A stretch of 64,000 nucleotides of DNA from Streptomyces sp. CCM_MD2014 (GCF_000772045.1 NZ_CP009754.1:8210044-8274043); one strand, 5' to 3'; positions 54,536-64,000 are shown, numbered from the stretch's first letter. The notes: generated from the letters alone by a model not told the origin. Translations and numbers: made by a program.

Positions 54536-55090
54536 ACGGTCAATCAGGGCAGAAGAGTCGTCGGACGTCACCCACAGCGGCGCGATGTTGCGCTCGCGGG
54601 CCTTGGCGGAGCGCCGCCGTACGGTGTTCGCGGTGATGGGGGAGTACTGGGCCTCCCACCCGACGCGCGCGCCCGCTCCCGTCACCAGCACATCGGTGAC
54701 GACCCGCCCGTCGGGCGACCGGGCCTCGGTCTCCACATCCAGCCCGTGCCGCGCTGGCGTGCGAGCGATCCGCTCCTTCATCGCCTTGTGCTTGTCGCTC
54801 TCCTGCGGTGTCGCCGCATGGGTGAGAGGCAGATGCGCCGCCACCCACGTGACCTGTCCGTGGCTGCGCCGGCGCCGCACGAACATTCACGGTGATTTGC
54901 CGGCCAGAGCGCACTGGCACTCCTCGCCCCGGTAGTCCTTCAGGCACTGCAGCAGGTTCCTGGCGCGCTGATCGACGGGCTGGGTGATCTCCTCCAGCAG
55001 CCCGGCATAGCCCGAGTTGCCGAGATCTTCATACGTCAGGGTGATCTCGATGCCGTGCCCGGTGTGGAACACCCGGTGGCACCATGGCAA
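54536..55090 (-). pseudogene. CoiA-like competence protein, broken
   Basis: Minus-strand reading starts TGHGIEITLTYEDLGNSGYA and, in another frame from 54886, continues DKHKAMKERIARTPARHGLD, VTDVLVTGAGARVGWEAQYS and LWVTSDDSSALIDRAPW. This matches the CoiA-like family. The frame changes and the 3' end is cut at 54535. Inactive. Confidence 0.55.
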
Positions 55091-55383
55091 CGACAGTAGG
55101 CCCCGGTGCAGGGCGTGGAAAGAGGACCGCGGGGAGGGCGTCCGCGCCGCACCGCGGTGAAGCCGCTGGGCCGCAGGCCTCCCGCCCGTCGGGCAGGGAG
55201 CTTTCCGTGAGGTGGTCCACCTTCACTTCGGCCAAGTGCCCCAGGGCGTCACCGACGCGACGCTGTCGAGGGAAGAGGAGGCCGGTGCGCCGTCGCCTCG
55301 GGGACGAGATGTCCGGGAACTATCGGGGGCTATGGAACGTCTGGTTGAGTGAACACAGGGAGAACAGTGAGGAGTTGGTCGTC

Positions 55384-55746
55384 GTGGACGTCGTGATCGG
55401 CGTTGACCAGAAGAAGACTGCCGACTCGGAGAGACAGCTGCGGTCGCTGTACGAGTGGCTGCTGGCTGATGCGGCATGCCGCCGGCACGCCCGCCCCACG
55501 CTGGGATCCGGCGCCGCGGCAGTTCCTGGGGCGCAAGGCGGCGTCATCGATGTGCTCAGCCTGGTACTCGGGACGGGCTTCAACGCTGCGTCACTTGCGG
55601 TGGCGGTCGCTGCATGGCGGCGCAGCCGGCCGGGAACGCCGACACTCGTCGTCGAACGCCCCGACGGGACCCGGATCGTCCTGACCGGTGCAACGGACGA
55701 GGAGGCCGGACGTCTGCTCGCCGAACTGGAGCAGGAACGGGCATAG
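55384..55746 (+). CDS. EACC1 protein (effector-associated constant component 1)
   Basis: A 120-residue protein from a GTG (55384) after GAGGAG. The order fits EACC1: an acidic helical N-terminus (SERQLRSLYEWLLADAACRR), a hydrophobic membrane-like segment (VIDVLSLVLGTGFNAASLAV), then RPGTPTLVVERPDGTRIVL and a Leu-rich tail. EACC1 is the constant part of NTP-dependent conflict systems, in which it pairs with variable effectors. The caspase gene starts six bases after the stop. A longer start at 55309 is possible. Confidence 0.75.
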   Translation: MDVVIGVDQKKTADSERQLRSLYEWLLADAACRRHARPTLGSGAAAVPGAQGGVIDVLSLVLGTGFNAASLAVAVAAWRRSRPGTPTLVVERPDGTRIVLTGATDEEAGRLLAELEQERA

Positions 55747-55751
55747 CGGAC

Positions 55752-56897
55752 ATGTATGATCCGGCGCCCGCGTCCAGGGCGGTTCTGGTAGGGGCCAGCA
55801 CTTTCACGGCACTGGACGACCTCCCGGCGGTACAGGCCAATGTCCCCGCATTACGGAGCCTGTTGGGTGACCCGGTGCTGCATCTGGCCGCCGAACAGTG
55901 CCAGACACTGGTGGACCCGGCCTCCCCACGCGAGGTGTCCGCTGCCGTCCGGGCGGCCGCCCGTGAAGCCACGGACACCCTGCTGGTCTACTACGCAGGA
56001 CACGGGCTCATTGACCCGGGCACCGGCCTGCTGCACCTGGCTGTCCCCGACAGCGACCAGGACTCCGTCTTCGACACCGCCGTACCCTATGAGTGGATCA
56101 AGCGGTCCATCGAGACAAGCGGCGCCGCCCGCAGGATCGTGATCCTCGACTGCTGCTACAGCGCCCGTGCCTTCGGTGTGCAGTCCGAGTCGGTCGCGGC
56201 ACTCGCTGAGATCGACGGCACCTATCTGATGGCGGCCGCCGCGGAGACCGCTGTGGCACTGTCCCCGCCCGGCGAGCCCCACACCGCCTTCACCGGCGAA
56301 CTCCTCGAGTTGCTGCGAAGCGGCGTCGCCTCCCCGAACGAGTTCCTCGACCTGGACGCCGTCTTCGACCAACTCGCCCGACGCCTGCAGGCCAAGGGCC
56401 GCCCCCGCCCGCAGAGCCTGTGCCGCAACAGCCTCGGCTCCTGGCCGTTCGCCCGCAACAACGCCTACCAGCCCGCGCCGGAAGGCCGCACTCCGATCCC
56501 GGACGTCGCCCGCGCCCTGGACGCATCCCGCACCGTGCCGGTGCCGGTGCTGGCCGCGCAGATCAGCGGATTGAGCGAACACCGCCCGGCCACCGCGACC
56601 GAAATGGTCCACACCGCCCTGCAACACCGCCCGGTCACCGACCTCGTGCGCCTCTGCGCCGCCCTCTACCAGGCCGGCTGCCAGCGCCACATCGAGGCCG
56701 CCCTGCCCGCACTCGTAGCCGCCCGCACCGTCCAGGAATGCGCCGACCTCCTCGAACAGCTCCTGGCCACGCCCGCCGAAGACGGCGCAGTCGCCCTGCT
56801 GCGCCTGACGGCCGAACTCAAGCCCGCCGCGGACACCGTGCGCCTGGCCACGGCTCTTAGAGGTCCTAACAAAGGCGTTGGACGTGGCGGTGGGTGA
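55752..56897 (+). CDS. caspase-like peptidase, EACC1-associated (3' end replaced by IS)
   Basis: A 381-residue reading, of which the first 369 are native. The caspase/metacaspase core has RAVLVGASTF, catalytic His in YYAGHG (H84) and Cys in ILDCCYSARA (C134/C135), so the dyad is intact. A helical associated domain follows (residues ~255-369). Residues 370-381 come from IS copy 2, which cuts the gene at 56860. In such systems the caspase is a suicide effector activated when the STAND partner senses invasion. The start has EACC1 directly upstream. Confidence 0.85.
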   Translation: MYDPAPASRAVLVGASTFTALDDLPAVQANVPALRSLLGDPVLHLAAEQCQTLVDPASPREVSAAVRAAAREATDTLLVYYAGHGLIDPGTGLLHLAVPDSDQDSVFDTAVPYEWIKRSIETSGAARRIVILDCCYSARAFGVQSESVAALAEIDGTYLMAAAAETAVALSPPGEPHTAFTGELLELLRSGVASPNEFLDLDAVFDQLARRLQAKGRPRPQSLCRNSLGSWPFARNNAYQPAPEGRTPIPDVARALDASRTVPVPVLAAQISGLSEHRPATATEMVHTALQHRPVTDLVRLCAALYQAGCQRHIEAALPALVAARTVQECADLLEQLLATPAEDGAVALLRLTAELKPAADTVRLATALRGPNKGVGRGGG

Positions 56898-57744
56898 TCA
56901 GGCAGGTGGCGAGGCCGAGGAATGCTTCGTGGATGTCGTCGCGTCGTTCCCAGCGGATGCGTAGGCGGCGGAAGCCGTGGAGCCAGGCGATCGTGCGCTC
57001 GACGACGTAGCGGAAGATGCCCAGGCCGGTGCCGTGTGGCTCGCCCCGTCTGGCGATCACGGGCCGGATGCCGCGCTGCCAGAGCTGGCGGCGGTAGATG
57101 TCGTGGTCGTAGCCGCGGTCGGCCAGCAGAGCGTCCGGCCGCCGGCGGGGCCTGCCGACCCGGCCCGCGACGGGCGGGATCTTGTCGAGGAGGGGCAGCA
57201 GCTGGGTGACGTCATTGCGGTTGCCGCCGGTCAGCGATACCGCGAGCGGGATGCCCTGACCATCGACGATGAGGTGGTGCTTGCTGCCCGGCCGTGCGCG
57301 GTCGACCGGGCTCGGTCCGCTTTTGGGCCCCGTCGGGCAGCCCGCACGTGCGAGGAGTCGATCACCGCCCGTTCCCAGTCCAGCCGGTCCTTCGACCGCA
57401 GCTCGTTCAGCAGCAGCTGGTGGAGCTGGTCCCAGACGCCGGCCTCGTTCCAGGACGCAAGGCGCCGCCAGCAGGTCATGCCCGAGCCGAAGCCGAGTTC
57501 CTGAGGGAGGTACTCCCACTGGATGCCGGTGTGCAGGACGAAGAGGATTCCGCACAGGGCCTGCCGGTCCGGCACCCGCGGTCTGCCCTGGACCTTCTTC
57601 GGACCTGGCGTCGGCAGCAACGGCTCGACCAGCGACCACAGTTCATCCGACACGATCCACGGCCGCGACTGACGGTTTCCCATGCCCAGACCTACGAGCG
57701 GAGAGGCCGACAGTCTCATGATCAGCAGCTTTTGTTAGAGCCAG
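56861..57744 (-). mobile_element. IS5-family insertion sequence, copy 2 (inverted)
   Basis: The same 884-bp element as copy 1, in reverse orientation. It is flanked by TTAG on both sides (56857-56860, 57745-57748), the complement of the CTAA at copy 1. Translations of its frames match copy 1. It lies between the caspase and STAND genes. Confidence 0.9.
56866..57719 (-). CDS. IS5-family transposase, copy 2 (two frames)
   Basis: Frame A (57231-57719) and frame B (56866-57639) give the same residues as the transposase at 37716-38569, with the DDE triad split across frames and a frameshift needed. See that entry for motifs. Confidence 0.88.
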
Positions 57745-57759
57745 TTAGGCGGGCGCCCG

Positions 57760-60700
57760 TTGACGGATGTGTTCGCGGCGGGAGAGATCCGGGCGGTTCG
57801 TTTGCTCGTGATCGATGGTGCAGAAGCCGTCCTGGAGGGTCGCCGTGATCTGCTGAGGGACGTCGCCACTGCTGCTTTCAGGGCCGGGCTCGGAGTGGTT
57901 GCCGTGACCCGCAGTGACGGGGCCACGCGGGTGCGCGAGGTTGTGCAGTCCGCCGCAACGCAGGCTGACCGCCCCGAAACGGTGGCCCAGCACGTCGTAT
58001 CACGGCTCACTCTCGACGAGCGTCGCCAGCTCGCCGAGACCTTTCACACCTTGATCCGCTTCAGCGCCGACACGCGAGCCGATTGGCTGGTCGGTCGGCC
58101 GGGCCTGGTCGATGTCCTGCTGCGGGCCGGCACCGTCACTGAGACCAGCACGCTGCTGTCCGAAGCCGATGTGTTCGTCGCCGTCTGGAACGGACTCGTC
58201 CGAAACGGCGAGGAGTACCTTCCCGGAGGCGCGTCACCGGACGAGCGGGAACAGGCCGTCCTCGCCGTTGCCCGCCGCGCGCTCAAGCTGCCGGACAGCC
58301 CACCCGCCGCTGGTGCGTCACTGCCGCGACTGCGATCCGACGCGGTCCTGCGCCCCCCGGCCAACCCCGCGTTCGCCGCAGGCGACGAGTTCGCCACCGA
58401 CCTAATGCGCGACTTCGCCTTGTGTCGCCTGTTCTTCATCGAAGGATGGGAGCCCTTGAGGAAGGCCGGAGCGCCCCGCTGGGCGATCCGCGCGGTACGA
58501 CTCGCCTGCCAGGCGAAGCTGCTCGCCGGGGACCGAGCAGCCGCCTGGCGCGAACTGCACAGCGAATTCCGGCAGCTCGGTGAGGACGAGGGGGAGCGGT
58601 GGACGGAAGTTCCGATGGAAGCACTCCTCACCCTCGGCAACGCCCAGACCGCGATCGAAAACGTCTGGGACGACCTCGCCGCCGATGACCACCGCGGCCT
58701 CAAAACCCTGCTGCGCCTAGCCGACCTGCGCTACATCACCAGCACCGTCGCAGACCCGTTCACCCTTGCACCGGTGGTCGCCCTGACCTACTGCACCGAC
58801 CGTGACTTGGGACAGAACGATGCATACCCCCGGGGGATGGGCAAGACTATCCGCGAACTCGTGCTGGCATGGCTGCGCGGCATGGCCCGCGACACCCAGG
58901 GGCCCGACCCGCTGCGCCAGCAGGTCCGCGATCGCGTCCTCGCCGCGCACCCGGAACGCTACGACGACTTTGCGGTCGAGGCACTCGCCACCCTGGGGCC
59001 CGACACCGACGAAGCCAGCGAGCAGTGGCTGCGGAACACAGCCGCCAAGGCCCCAAGCCACCTGGCAGCCGCCGTGGAGTCGCTCGGTGCCGTCTTCATG
59101 GCCCGGACTCATCCGCGACTGCTCCTGGACCTCACCGAGGCCTACTACATCCACCAGCCCAAGCGAAGCCGCTGGGGCGGCGGAGGACTGCGCGACGAGG
59201 GGATCCGCAGCCACCGCCACACGGGCTTCGGCCCGCCCTTCGCCGCCTGGCACTTCGGACCGTTCTACTGGCTTCTGCACAGCCTGCCCGGCGACGCCCT
59301 CGACATGATCAATCGGATGCTCGACCATGCAGCGGAACGTCGTGTCCGCACGCTCCACCAGCTCAGCTCGAACCTTGACGAGCTGGATGCCCCGCTCGAG
59401 GGAATCAGCCTCGACATCCCTGGCATCGGGCCTCGCCACTTCGTCGGCGACAGCCATGTCTGGGGCTGGTACCGCGCTTCGACCGTCGGCCCCTACCCGT
59501 GCATGAGCGCCTTGATGGCGGTCGAGCAGCTTGCCGACAGCCTTATCGCGGCGGGTATGCCCTACGAGAGGGTCGTGCGTCTGCTGCTGCGCGGCTGCAA
59601 CAATCTCGCTATGGCCGGCCTGGTCGTCGGCCTGCTCGTCCGTCGTCTCGAAGACGCCGGGGATCTGCTGGATGTCTGGCTCACTTCGCCGGCAGTGTGG
59701 GGCCTGGAGAGCTCGAGGACGACTACCGAGGGCCACTTCCATGTGCGGGGACCGGCGCTGGACGATGTGGCCGGTGCCGACCGGCGCACGACGCCCCCGC
59801 GCGAAGTTGCCGCTGATCTGACTCAGCGTGCCATGGTCGCAGGAGATCAGGCACGGCTGGACGCTTTGGCCGAGGTCGCCGACCGACTGGTTGCTACCGC
59901 GCGAGCCGAAGCCGGCGACAACTCCGACGGGCAACTCACCAGGGTCCAGGGGTGGGCGTCACTGCTGCGGTCGGAAAACCATCCCGCCTACCGGACTAAC
60001 GACATGGTCGTCCTGCAGTACACGCCTCCCGCGGAAGTCGCCGAGCAGTTCGCTCCGCTCGCCGCCCAGGTCGCAGCCGGCAGTGAAGCGCTGCGCCTGC
60101 AGCACACCTACGGCGACTACGACAACTGGCCCGAAAAGTGGCAGGCCGATGCGCTTCTCGCTGATCTTGCGCTCGCGCGGAAGGTCGCCTCCGATCCACC
60201 CTTGTTCGGCACCCTGCATCCGCAAGACGCTCCGACCGCCGTCGCGGCCGCCGCCGTCGTCAGCCACGCTCGCGGGCTCGCGGTCGTCCCCGACGACGAC
60301 CTGCTATGGGCCGCCGACAGGCTCCTCACCACCCCTACGACCGCGCCCCCCGGCAGCAGGGACGACGACAGCTGGGTATATCCGATGGCTGCCTCCGGCT
60401 CAGCCGCCCGCGCCCTCCCCTCTCTCCTCCTCGCCCAGTTCGATCACCTCGGCATCGCGCAGGACCGCATCGAACAGAACACCATCGCCCTGGCCGCGCT
60501 GCCAGACGGCATCCGCACCCTCTTCGCCGCTGGCTGCGCCCCCGTGTGGGAGTCCCCCTGCGAAGCGGACAAGGACACGGACACACCCTGCCGGCGCCAC
60601 CAGCCCCTGTGGGCCGCCGTCCAAGCAGGCCTCGGAGGCTGTCGCCTCGGCCCCTGGCGGTCAGGAAACCGTCAGCCGGAGTTCCTGCCGCCCCCCTACT

Positions 60701-61575
60701 CCGACACTCTGCCCGCCGTTCCGGCCACCGACCTGCTCGTGAACCGGCTTGCCATGCCGATCGCCTGCACAGCCGCCGCCCGCAGTACCACCTGCCTGGC
60801 CGAACAGGCCACCCTCCTCCTCCCGATCCTGATGGATGCGCACCGCAACGGCGCCGACCACTGGATGACCGAGGGCTACGCCGGATACGACAGCCCCGAG
60901 CGCGAACTCGTCGTCCGCACCCTCATCACCCTCGCCGCCGCAGGCAGTACGGAACCCCTCACCACGCACTTGCGGACGTTCGCTGACAACGCCAACGCCC
61001 TGCAACAGCTACTGCACGACGCCGCTACCCTCTTTACCTACGACGCCCCGCTTCGCGCACTTCTCCCAGCAGTGTGGCCGCTGATCCTCACCACCACGCT
61101 CGATGCTCTTGACGCAGGCGCCACCCTGCGAGCGGACAACAGTCGCTGGGCTGAGTACGCCATTGCTGCACTGCTTCCCACTCCACAACTGCGCACCTCC
61201 GACCTCAACCCCGACGACACCCTCAACCGCGCGAACCGCGACTGGCTCGCACCCAGCGCCATCAGCGACGCGACCGAACGATGGCTCGACCGGGCCCGAG
61301 GCGAGGCCAAGGCCGCCGATACGTTGGCACGTTTCGCCCGCACCACCCCGTCCACCTGGCAGTATGCGACAGGCCTGCCATGGCTGGAACACGTGATCGA
61401 CGGCCGCTATGACGCCTTCGCCAACCACTGCTGGAACGTCACCGGCTGGCTCACCGAACTCCGCGAAACCGGGCTACCTGGCACCGCTGCTCTGAGCCGA
61501 TGGCGCCGCGTTGTCGACGGCCTCGCCGCCGCTGGCGACCGAGAAGCTGTCGAGCTTCAACGCATCGACGAGTAA
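57760..61575 (+). CDS. STAND NTPase, 5'-truncated (conflict-system sensor)
   Basis: A 1271-codon open frame from a TTG next to the IS. It begins at a Walker B-like strand (VRLLVIDGAEAVLEG) and the downstream sensor (GVVAVTRSDG); the preceding P-loop half of the NTPase is absent. The remaining ~1150 residues are Leu/Ala-rich helices of an alpha-solenoid sensor. Family logic: STAND proteins oligomerise on ligand and release the effector. Removing the IS plus one TTAG leaves the caspase and STAND frames out of register, so a simple insertion does not rebuild one gene. It looks like a rearranged, probably inactive gene. Confidence 0.7.
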   Translation: MTDVFAAGEIRAVRLLVIDGAEAVLEGRRDLLRDVATAAFRAGLGVVAVTRSDGATRVREVVQSAATQADRPETVAQHVVSRLTLDERRQLAETFHTLIRFSADTRADWLVGRPGLVDVLLRAGTVTETSTLLSEADVFVAVWNGLVRNGEEYLPGGASPDEREQAVLAVARRALKLPDSPPAAGASLPRLRSDAVLRPPANPAFAAGDEFATDLMRDFALCRLFFIEGWEPLRKAGAPRWAIRAVRLACQAKLLAGDRAAAWRELHSEFRQLGEDEGERWTEVPMEALLTLGNAQTAIENVWDDLAADDHRGLKTLLRLADLRYITSTVADPFTLAPVVALTYCTDRDLGQNDAYPRGMGKTIRELVLAWLRGMARDTQGPDPLRQQVRDRVLAAHPERYDDFAVEALATLGPDTDEASEQWLRNTAAKAPSHLAAAVESLGAVFMARTHPRLLLDLTEAYYIHQPKRSRWGGGGLRDEGIRSHRHTGFGPPFAAWHFGPFYWLLHSLPGDALDMINRMLDHAAERRVRTLHQLSSNLDELDAPLEGISLDIPGIGPRHFVGDSHVWGWYRASTVGPYPCMSALMAVEQLADSLIAAGMPYERVVRLLLRGCNNLAMAGLVVGLLVRRLEDAGDLLDVWLTSPAVWGLESSRTTTEGHFHVRGPALDDVAGADRRTTPPREVAADLTQRAMVAGDQARLDALAEVADRLVATARAEAGDNSDGQLTRVQGWASLLRSENHPAYRTNDMVVLQYTPPAEVAEQFAPLAAQVAAGSEALRLQHTYGDYDNWPEKWQADALLADLALARKVASDPPLFGTLHPQDAPTAVAAAAVVSHARGLAVVPDDDLLWAADRLLTTPTTAPPGSRDDDSWVYPMAASGSAARALPSLLLAQFDHLGIAQDRIEQNTIALAALPDGIRTLFAAGCAPVWESPCEADKDTDTPCRRHQPLWAAVQAGLGGCRLGPWRSGNRQPEFLPPPYSDTLPAVPATDLLVNRLAMPIACTAAARSTTCLAEQATLLLPILMDAHRNGADHWMTEGYAGYDSPERELVVRTLITLAAAGSTEPLTTHLRTFADNANALQQLLHDAATLFTYDAPLRALLPAVWPLILTTTLDALDAGATLRADNSRWAEYAIAALLPTPQLRTSDLNPDDTLNRANRDWLAPSAISDATERWLDRARGEAKAADTLARFARTTPSTWQYATGLPWLEHVIDGRYDAFANHCWNVTGWLTELRETGLPGTAALSRWRRVVDGLAAAGDREAVELQRIDE

Positions 61576-61789
61576 TGCCGACCAGCCGCCAGCGGCACTC
61601 TCAAGCCGATGTACAACCCCCTCAAGCCTTGTGGCGAGCCGGTCGGTGGGTCACGCAGGGGCACCGGCCGCCATCAGCTGGTGGAGGAACTCCGGTGTGG
61701 CTGCGGCAGAGCGTTGACCAGATGCTTCTCGGGCAGGACCTTCTGGCGCTGCTCACCCGCTCACGAGCTCGACGAAGGACGGAGTTCTC

Positions 61790-62491
61790 ATGGCCTCTCC
61801 TACCGCTGCGCCCGGTGTATCTGGTGGGGCGTCGTCGCCGTTGGGGCAGCGGCTGCACGGACTGCTGAGTTCCGAGCGCGTTGTCGGTGACCTGCGGCAT
61901 TACTTCGGCATGGGCCTGCCGCCCGGCGCGGTGGTGTTCACCGGCAGTCGGTTCGAGCATCTGGCGGGTGGGGGAGACCGGCCGGACGTTGCCGACCGGG
62001 TCACGGCGGAGGACTTGGTCGCGGTGCAGACGTTGTCGGTGACCGTTCCGGCGTCTGTCGCGTTGGATCTTCTGGAGGGCCCTCTCGGCGTGCGGCTGTC
62101 CGGTCTGCTGCACGCCATTCCCAGGGACATCGACATGGTCGACGCCGAAGCGGACGTCTTGGTCGAGGGCTCGCCGGCGGACCAGGCCTGGCACCTCCTC
62201 TGCGCCCAGCGCGGAGTTAACAGGGTCATCGCTGGCAAGCTCTTGGCTCGCAAGCGTCCGCGGTTGTTGCCGGTCTACGACCGTGTGGTGCGCTGCGCTC
62301 TGGGCCGCCCGCGCCCCTCGTTCTGGCTGGCGCTGCATGCCGAGCTGCGCGCGGACGACTGCGCCCTGCATCGCCAGTTGCTCGCGCTGCGCAAGATCGC
62401 CGGGGTGCCGGAGACGGTGAGTGCGCTGCGGGTGTGCGACGTGGCGGTGTGGATGGGGCACCGGGCGGAGGGGCACGCCTGTCCTCGCTGA
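61790..62491 (+). CDS. DUF6308-family protein
   Basis: A 233-residue helical protein: SVALDLLEGPLGVRLSGLLH, VNRVIAGKLLARKRPRLLPV, YDRVVRCALGRPRPSFWLAL and VSALRVCDVAVWMGHRAEG. DUF6308 is a Streptomyces-type family of unknown function, possibly linked to DNA-processing or conflict loci. It follows the STAND gene by about 215 bases. Confidence 0.75.
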   Translation: MASPTAAPGVSGGASSPLGQRLHGLLSSERVVGDLRHYFGMGLPPGAVVFTGSRFEHLAGGGDRPDVADRVTAEDLVAVQTLSVTVPASVALDLLEGPLGVRLSGLLHAIPRDIDMVDAEADVLVEGSPADQAWHLLCAQRGVNRVIAGKLLARKRPRLLPVYDRVVRCALGRPRPSFWLALHAELRADDCALHRQLLALRKIAGVPETVSALRVCDVAVWMGHRAEGHACPR

Positions 62492-62723
62492 CGTCGGCAG
62501 CGAAATTGCTCCTGCGGCGTTCTGGCGTGTGAGGGTGACGGACTTTACCAACCGTCGCCGGGGTGTGTGGGACGTTCGTGTGGAGTGGTCCGTGGGGGTG
62601 GGGGAGGGGTGTGGACTCGGGACCGGAAGGTGCCGCCGGCGGGGTGGTTCCCGGTTCGGAGGGGGCGGTACATGATGGATAGCCGACTGGTGGTGGGCGA
62701 CTTACGAGTGCAGGAGATCGTCC

Positions 62724-63840
62724 GTGGCCGACGGGCGGGTCTGCTACACGGTCGTGGATGCGGACTGCTCGGTGGTGGAGGAGGCGGACGGGTTCCTGCG
62801 TACCTGCCGGGCGGGTACGGACCGGACGTACGCGTATGTGCTGGTGGATCATCTGCGGTGGCTGCGGTTCGCGGGCCTGGACACAGAGTCGGTGTCGCTT
62901 GAGGACCTACGGCACTACATGGCGGCCCTCGGGCGGATTACCCGGGGCCGTTCGGTCTGCCGTGGCGGAAGGCAAGCGCCCCTACGGACACAGCACGTTG
63001 AAGACCGCGGCGGCCTGCCTGAAGGGCTTCTACCTCCACCTGGGCACCCGCGGCGTGAACCCGGCACTGGCGGAGCACTGCGCGTTACCCGTTTGCCGAC
63101 GCGGGCGGACCGGCGGCGGGCGATGCTCGGACACGTCCTGCACAGCATGCCCGCGAACCCTCTGGCTCCCGCGGAGCGGGTGCGTCGGCATCCGAAGATG
63201 TTGCCCGAGGGTGCCCGGGATCTGTTGCTGGGGGCGGCCTCGTGCGCGCGGGACGGATGGTGGTCACGTGGCTGGCCGACGGTGGGTTCCGGATCGGCGA
63301 GCTGTGGCGGCTGCGCCTGGTCAATCTGCACCTGCGGGAGCAAGCCGCGTGCGGTCAATGCCGGGGGCCGCACGTGCACCTCTGCCACCGCGAGGACAAC
63401 ACCAACCGGGCCCGGGTCAAGACCAAGACGCCCTGGACCTGGCAGGACAACGCCGTGTGCGGGGTACGGTGGCCGGGCGAGCCGGCGATGATCCACACCT
63501 ACTTCGAGTACATCACCACCCAGTACCCCGCCCAGACTGCTCACGGAATGCTCCTGGTCAGCCTGCACGGCCCCTCCCGAGGCCAGCCGTGGACCACCGC
63601 TGCGGCCCGGGGCATGCTGCGCCGGGCCGCAGCCCGTGGTCAGATCGGCCGGGTGGTACCGCACGCCTTCCGGCACAGCTTCGCACCGCAGTGCTGGACG
63701 CCGCACGGGGCAATGCGGTGATCGCACGGGAGGCCGGCGGCTGGGCCTCGGCCGCGACCGTCGAGCAGGTCTACGGCCACGTGGACGTCCACGACCGGTC
63801 TTCACCGCGGCGCTGGAGCAGGTGTGGGGGACACGGCCGT
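62724..63840 (+). pseudogene. tyrosine recombinase/integrase, multiply frameshifted
   Basis: Fragments in at least three frames: an N-terminal core-binding piece (FLRTCRAGTDRTYAYVLVDH), ERVRRHPKMLPEGARDLLLG, then from 63242 GFRIGELWRLRLVNLHLREQ (catalytic Arg region), and VVPHAFRHSFA (HxxR motif). The last helix with the Tyr, AGGWASAATVEQVYGHVDVH, is in another frame. No single frame joins them. An integrase relic at the window's right end. Confidence 0.7.
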
Positions 63841-64000
63841 GATCCGCTGACGCTGCTGCCCGGCCGCACCGACACCACCCGCATCGGCCGTGACCGGCTC
63901 GAACTGCTCACAGCCCTCATCGAGGCCCCCGCATTCGACCGCTCTTTCGCGACACGCTGATCTTCATCCCGCCCCAGCACCCGGTCTACGCCTGCAGTGC

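Noticed and set aside
55851..56690. Minus-strand frame opposite the caspase
   Set aside because: Shadow of the caspase gene, whose His/Cys motifs are on the plus strand.
1..64000. tRNA, rRNA and CRISPR arrays
   Set aside because: I saw no cloverleaf sequence with an attachment site and no spaced direct repeats. A covariance-model scan would be the decisive check.

Overview
The window is high-GC actinobacterial DNA, most likely from a Streptomyces or close relative. The signs are strong third-position G/C bias, frequent GTG starts, ATGA stop/start overlaps, Tat-lipoprotein sugar-binding proteins, ROK kinases, MpaB-type (DUF2236) oxygenases, EF-hand proteins and EACC1/caspase conflict genes. 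I found no tRNA, rRNA or CRISPR array. The sequence looks like an accessory part of the chromosome (arm-like), with many truncated genes.

Layout. (1) 1-7.4 kb: unrelated housekeeping and hypothetical genes: a Cys-rich unknown, a MarR stub, a tautomerase, a repeat-like unknown, two divergent methyltransferases, a DCC thiol-redox protein and a SpoIIE-type phosphatase. (2) 7.7-21 kb: a coherent alpha-mannan utilisation locus. A secreted GH76 endo-mannanase, an ABC importer (lipoprotein plus two permeases, no ATPase), GH38 and GH125 mannosidases, a ROK kinase, a mannose-6-phosphate-isomerase-like cupin and a LacI regulator are arranged as two divergent operons. LacI-type GTTAAC palindromes lie between them. 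(3) 21-28.3 kb: a DUF2975/HTH/FAD-reductase operon with a perfect inverted repeat upstream, an MFS exporter, and an aldehyde dehydrogenase divergent from a TetR gene with a 20-bp palindrome between them. (4) 28.7-32.1 kb: a compact UppS / MpaB-EF-hand fusion / four-EF-hand protein group that suggests calcium-linked prenyl chemistry. (5) 32-37.7 kb: MerR/SnoaL/SDR operon, a membrane-anchored beta-lactamase-fold hydrolase, a broken PTS EIIA fused to an antisense hydrolase stub, and a MarR-NmrA pair with twin operators.

(6) 37.7-57.7 kb: two indistinguishable 884-bp IS5-family copies in inverted orientation, both flanked by CTAA, bracket about 18.3 kb that is rich in wreckage. It holds pieces of IS630, IS256 and IS5-type transposases, split tyrosine recombinase fragments, HNH, CoiA-like and SDR remnants, and a 3' copy of the nearby nmrA gene. 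Among them are apparently intact genes (M23 peptidase, SDR, DinB, GNAT, NmrA/SnoaL/XRE, two TetR-linked genes). (7) 55.4-61.6 kb: an EACC1-caspase-STAND NTPase conflict (suicide/defence) locus. The second IS copy sits between the caspase and the STAND gene. The STAND protein has lost its P-loop half, so the system looks inactivated or rearranged. (8) 61.8-64 kb: a DUF6308 gene and a multiply frameshifted tyrosine recombinase.

The strongest candidates for new biology are the Ca2+/prenyl module (28.7-32.1 kb) and the interrupted EACC1-caspase-STAND locus. Family names are assigned by reading motifs. No database search was possible.
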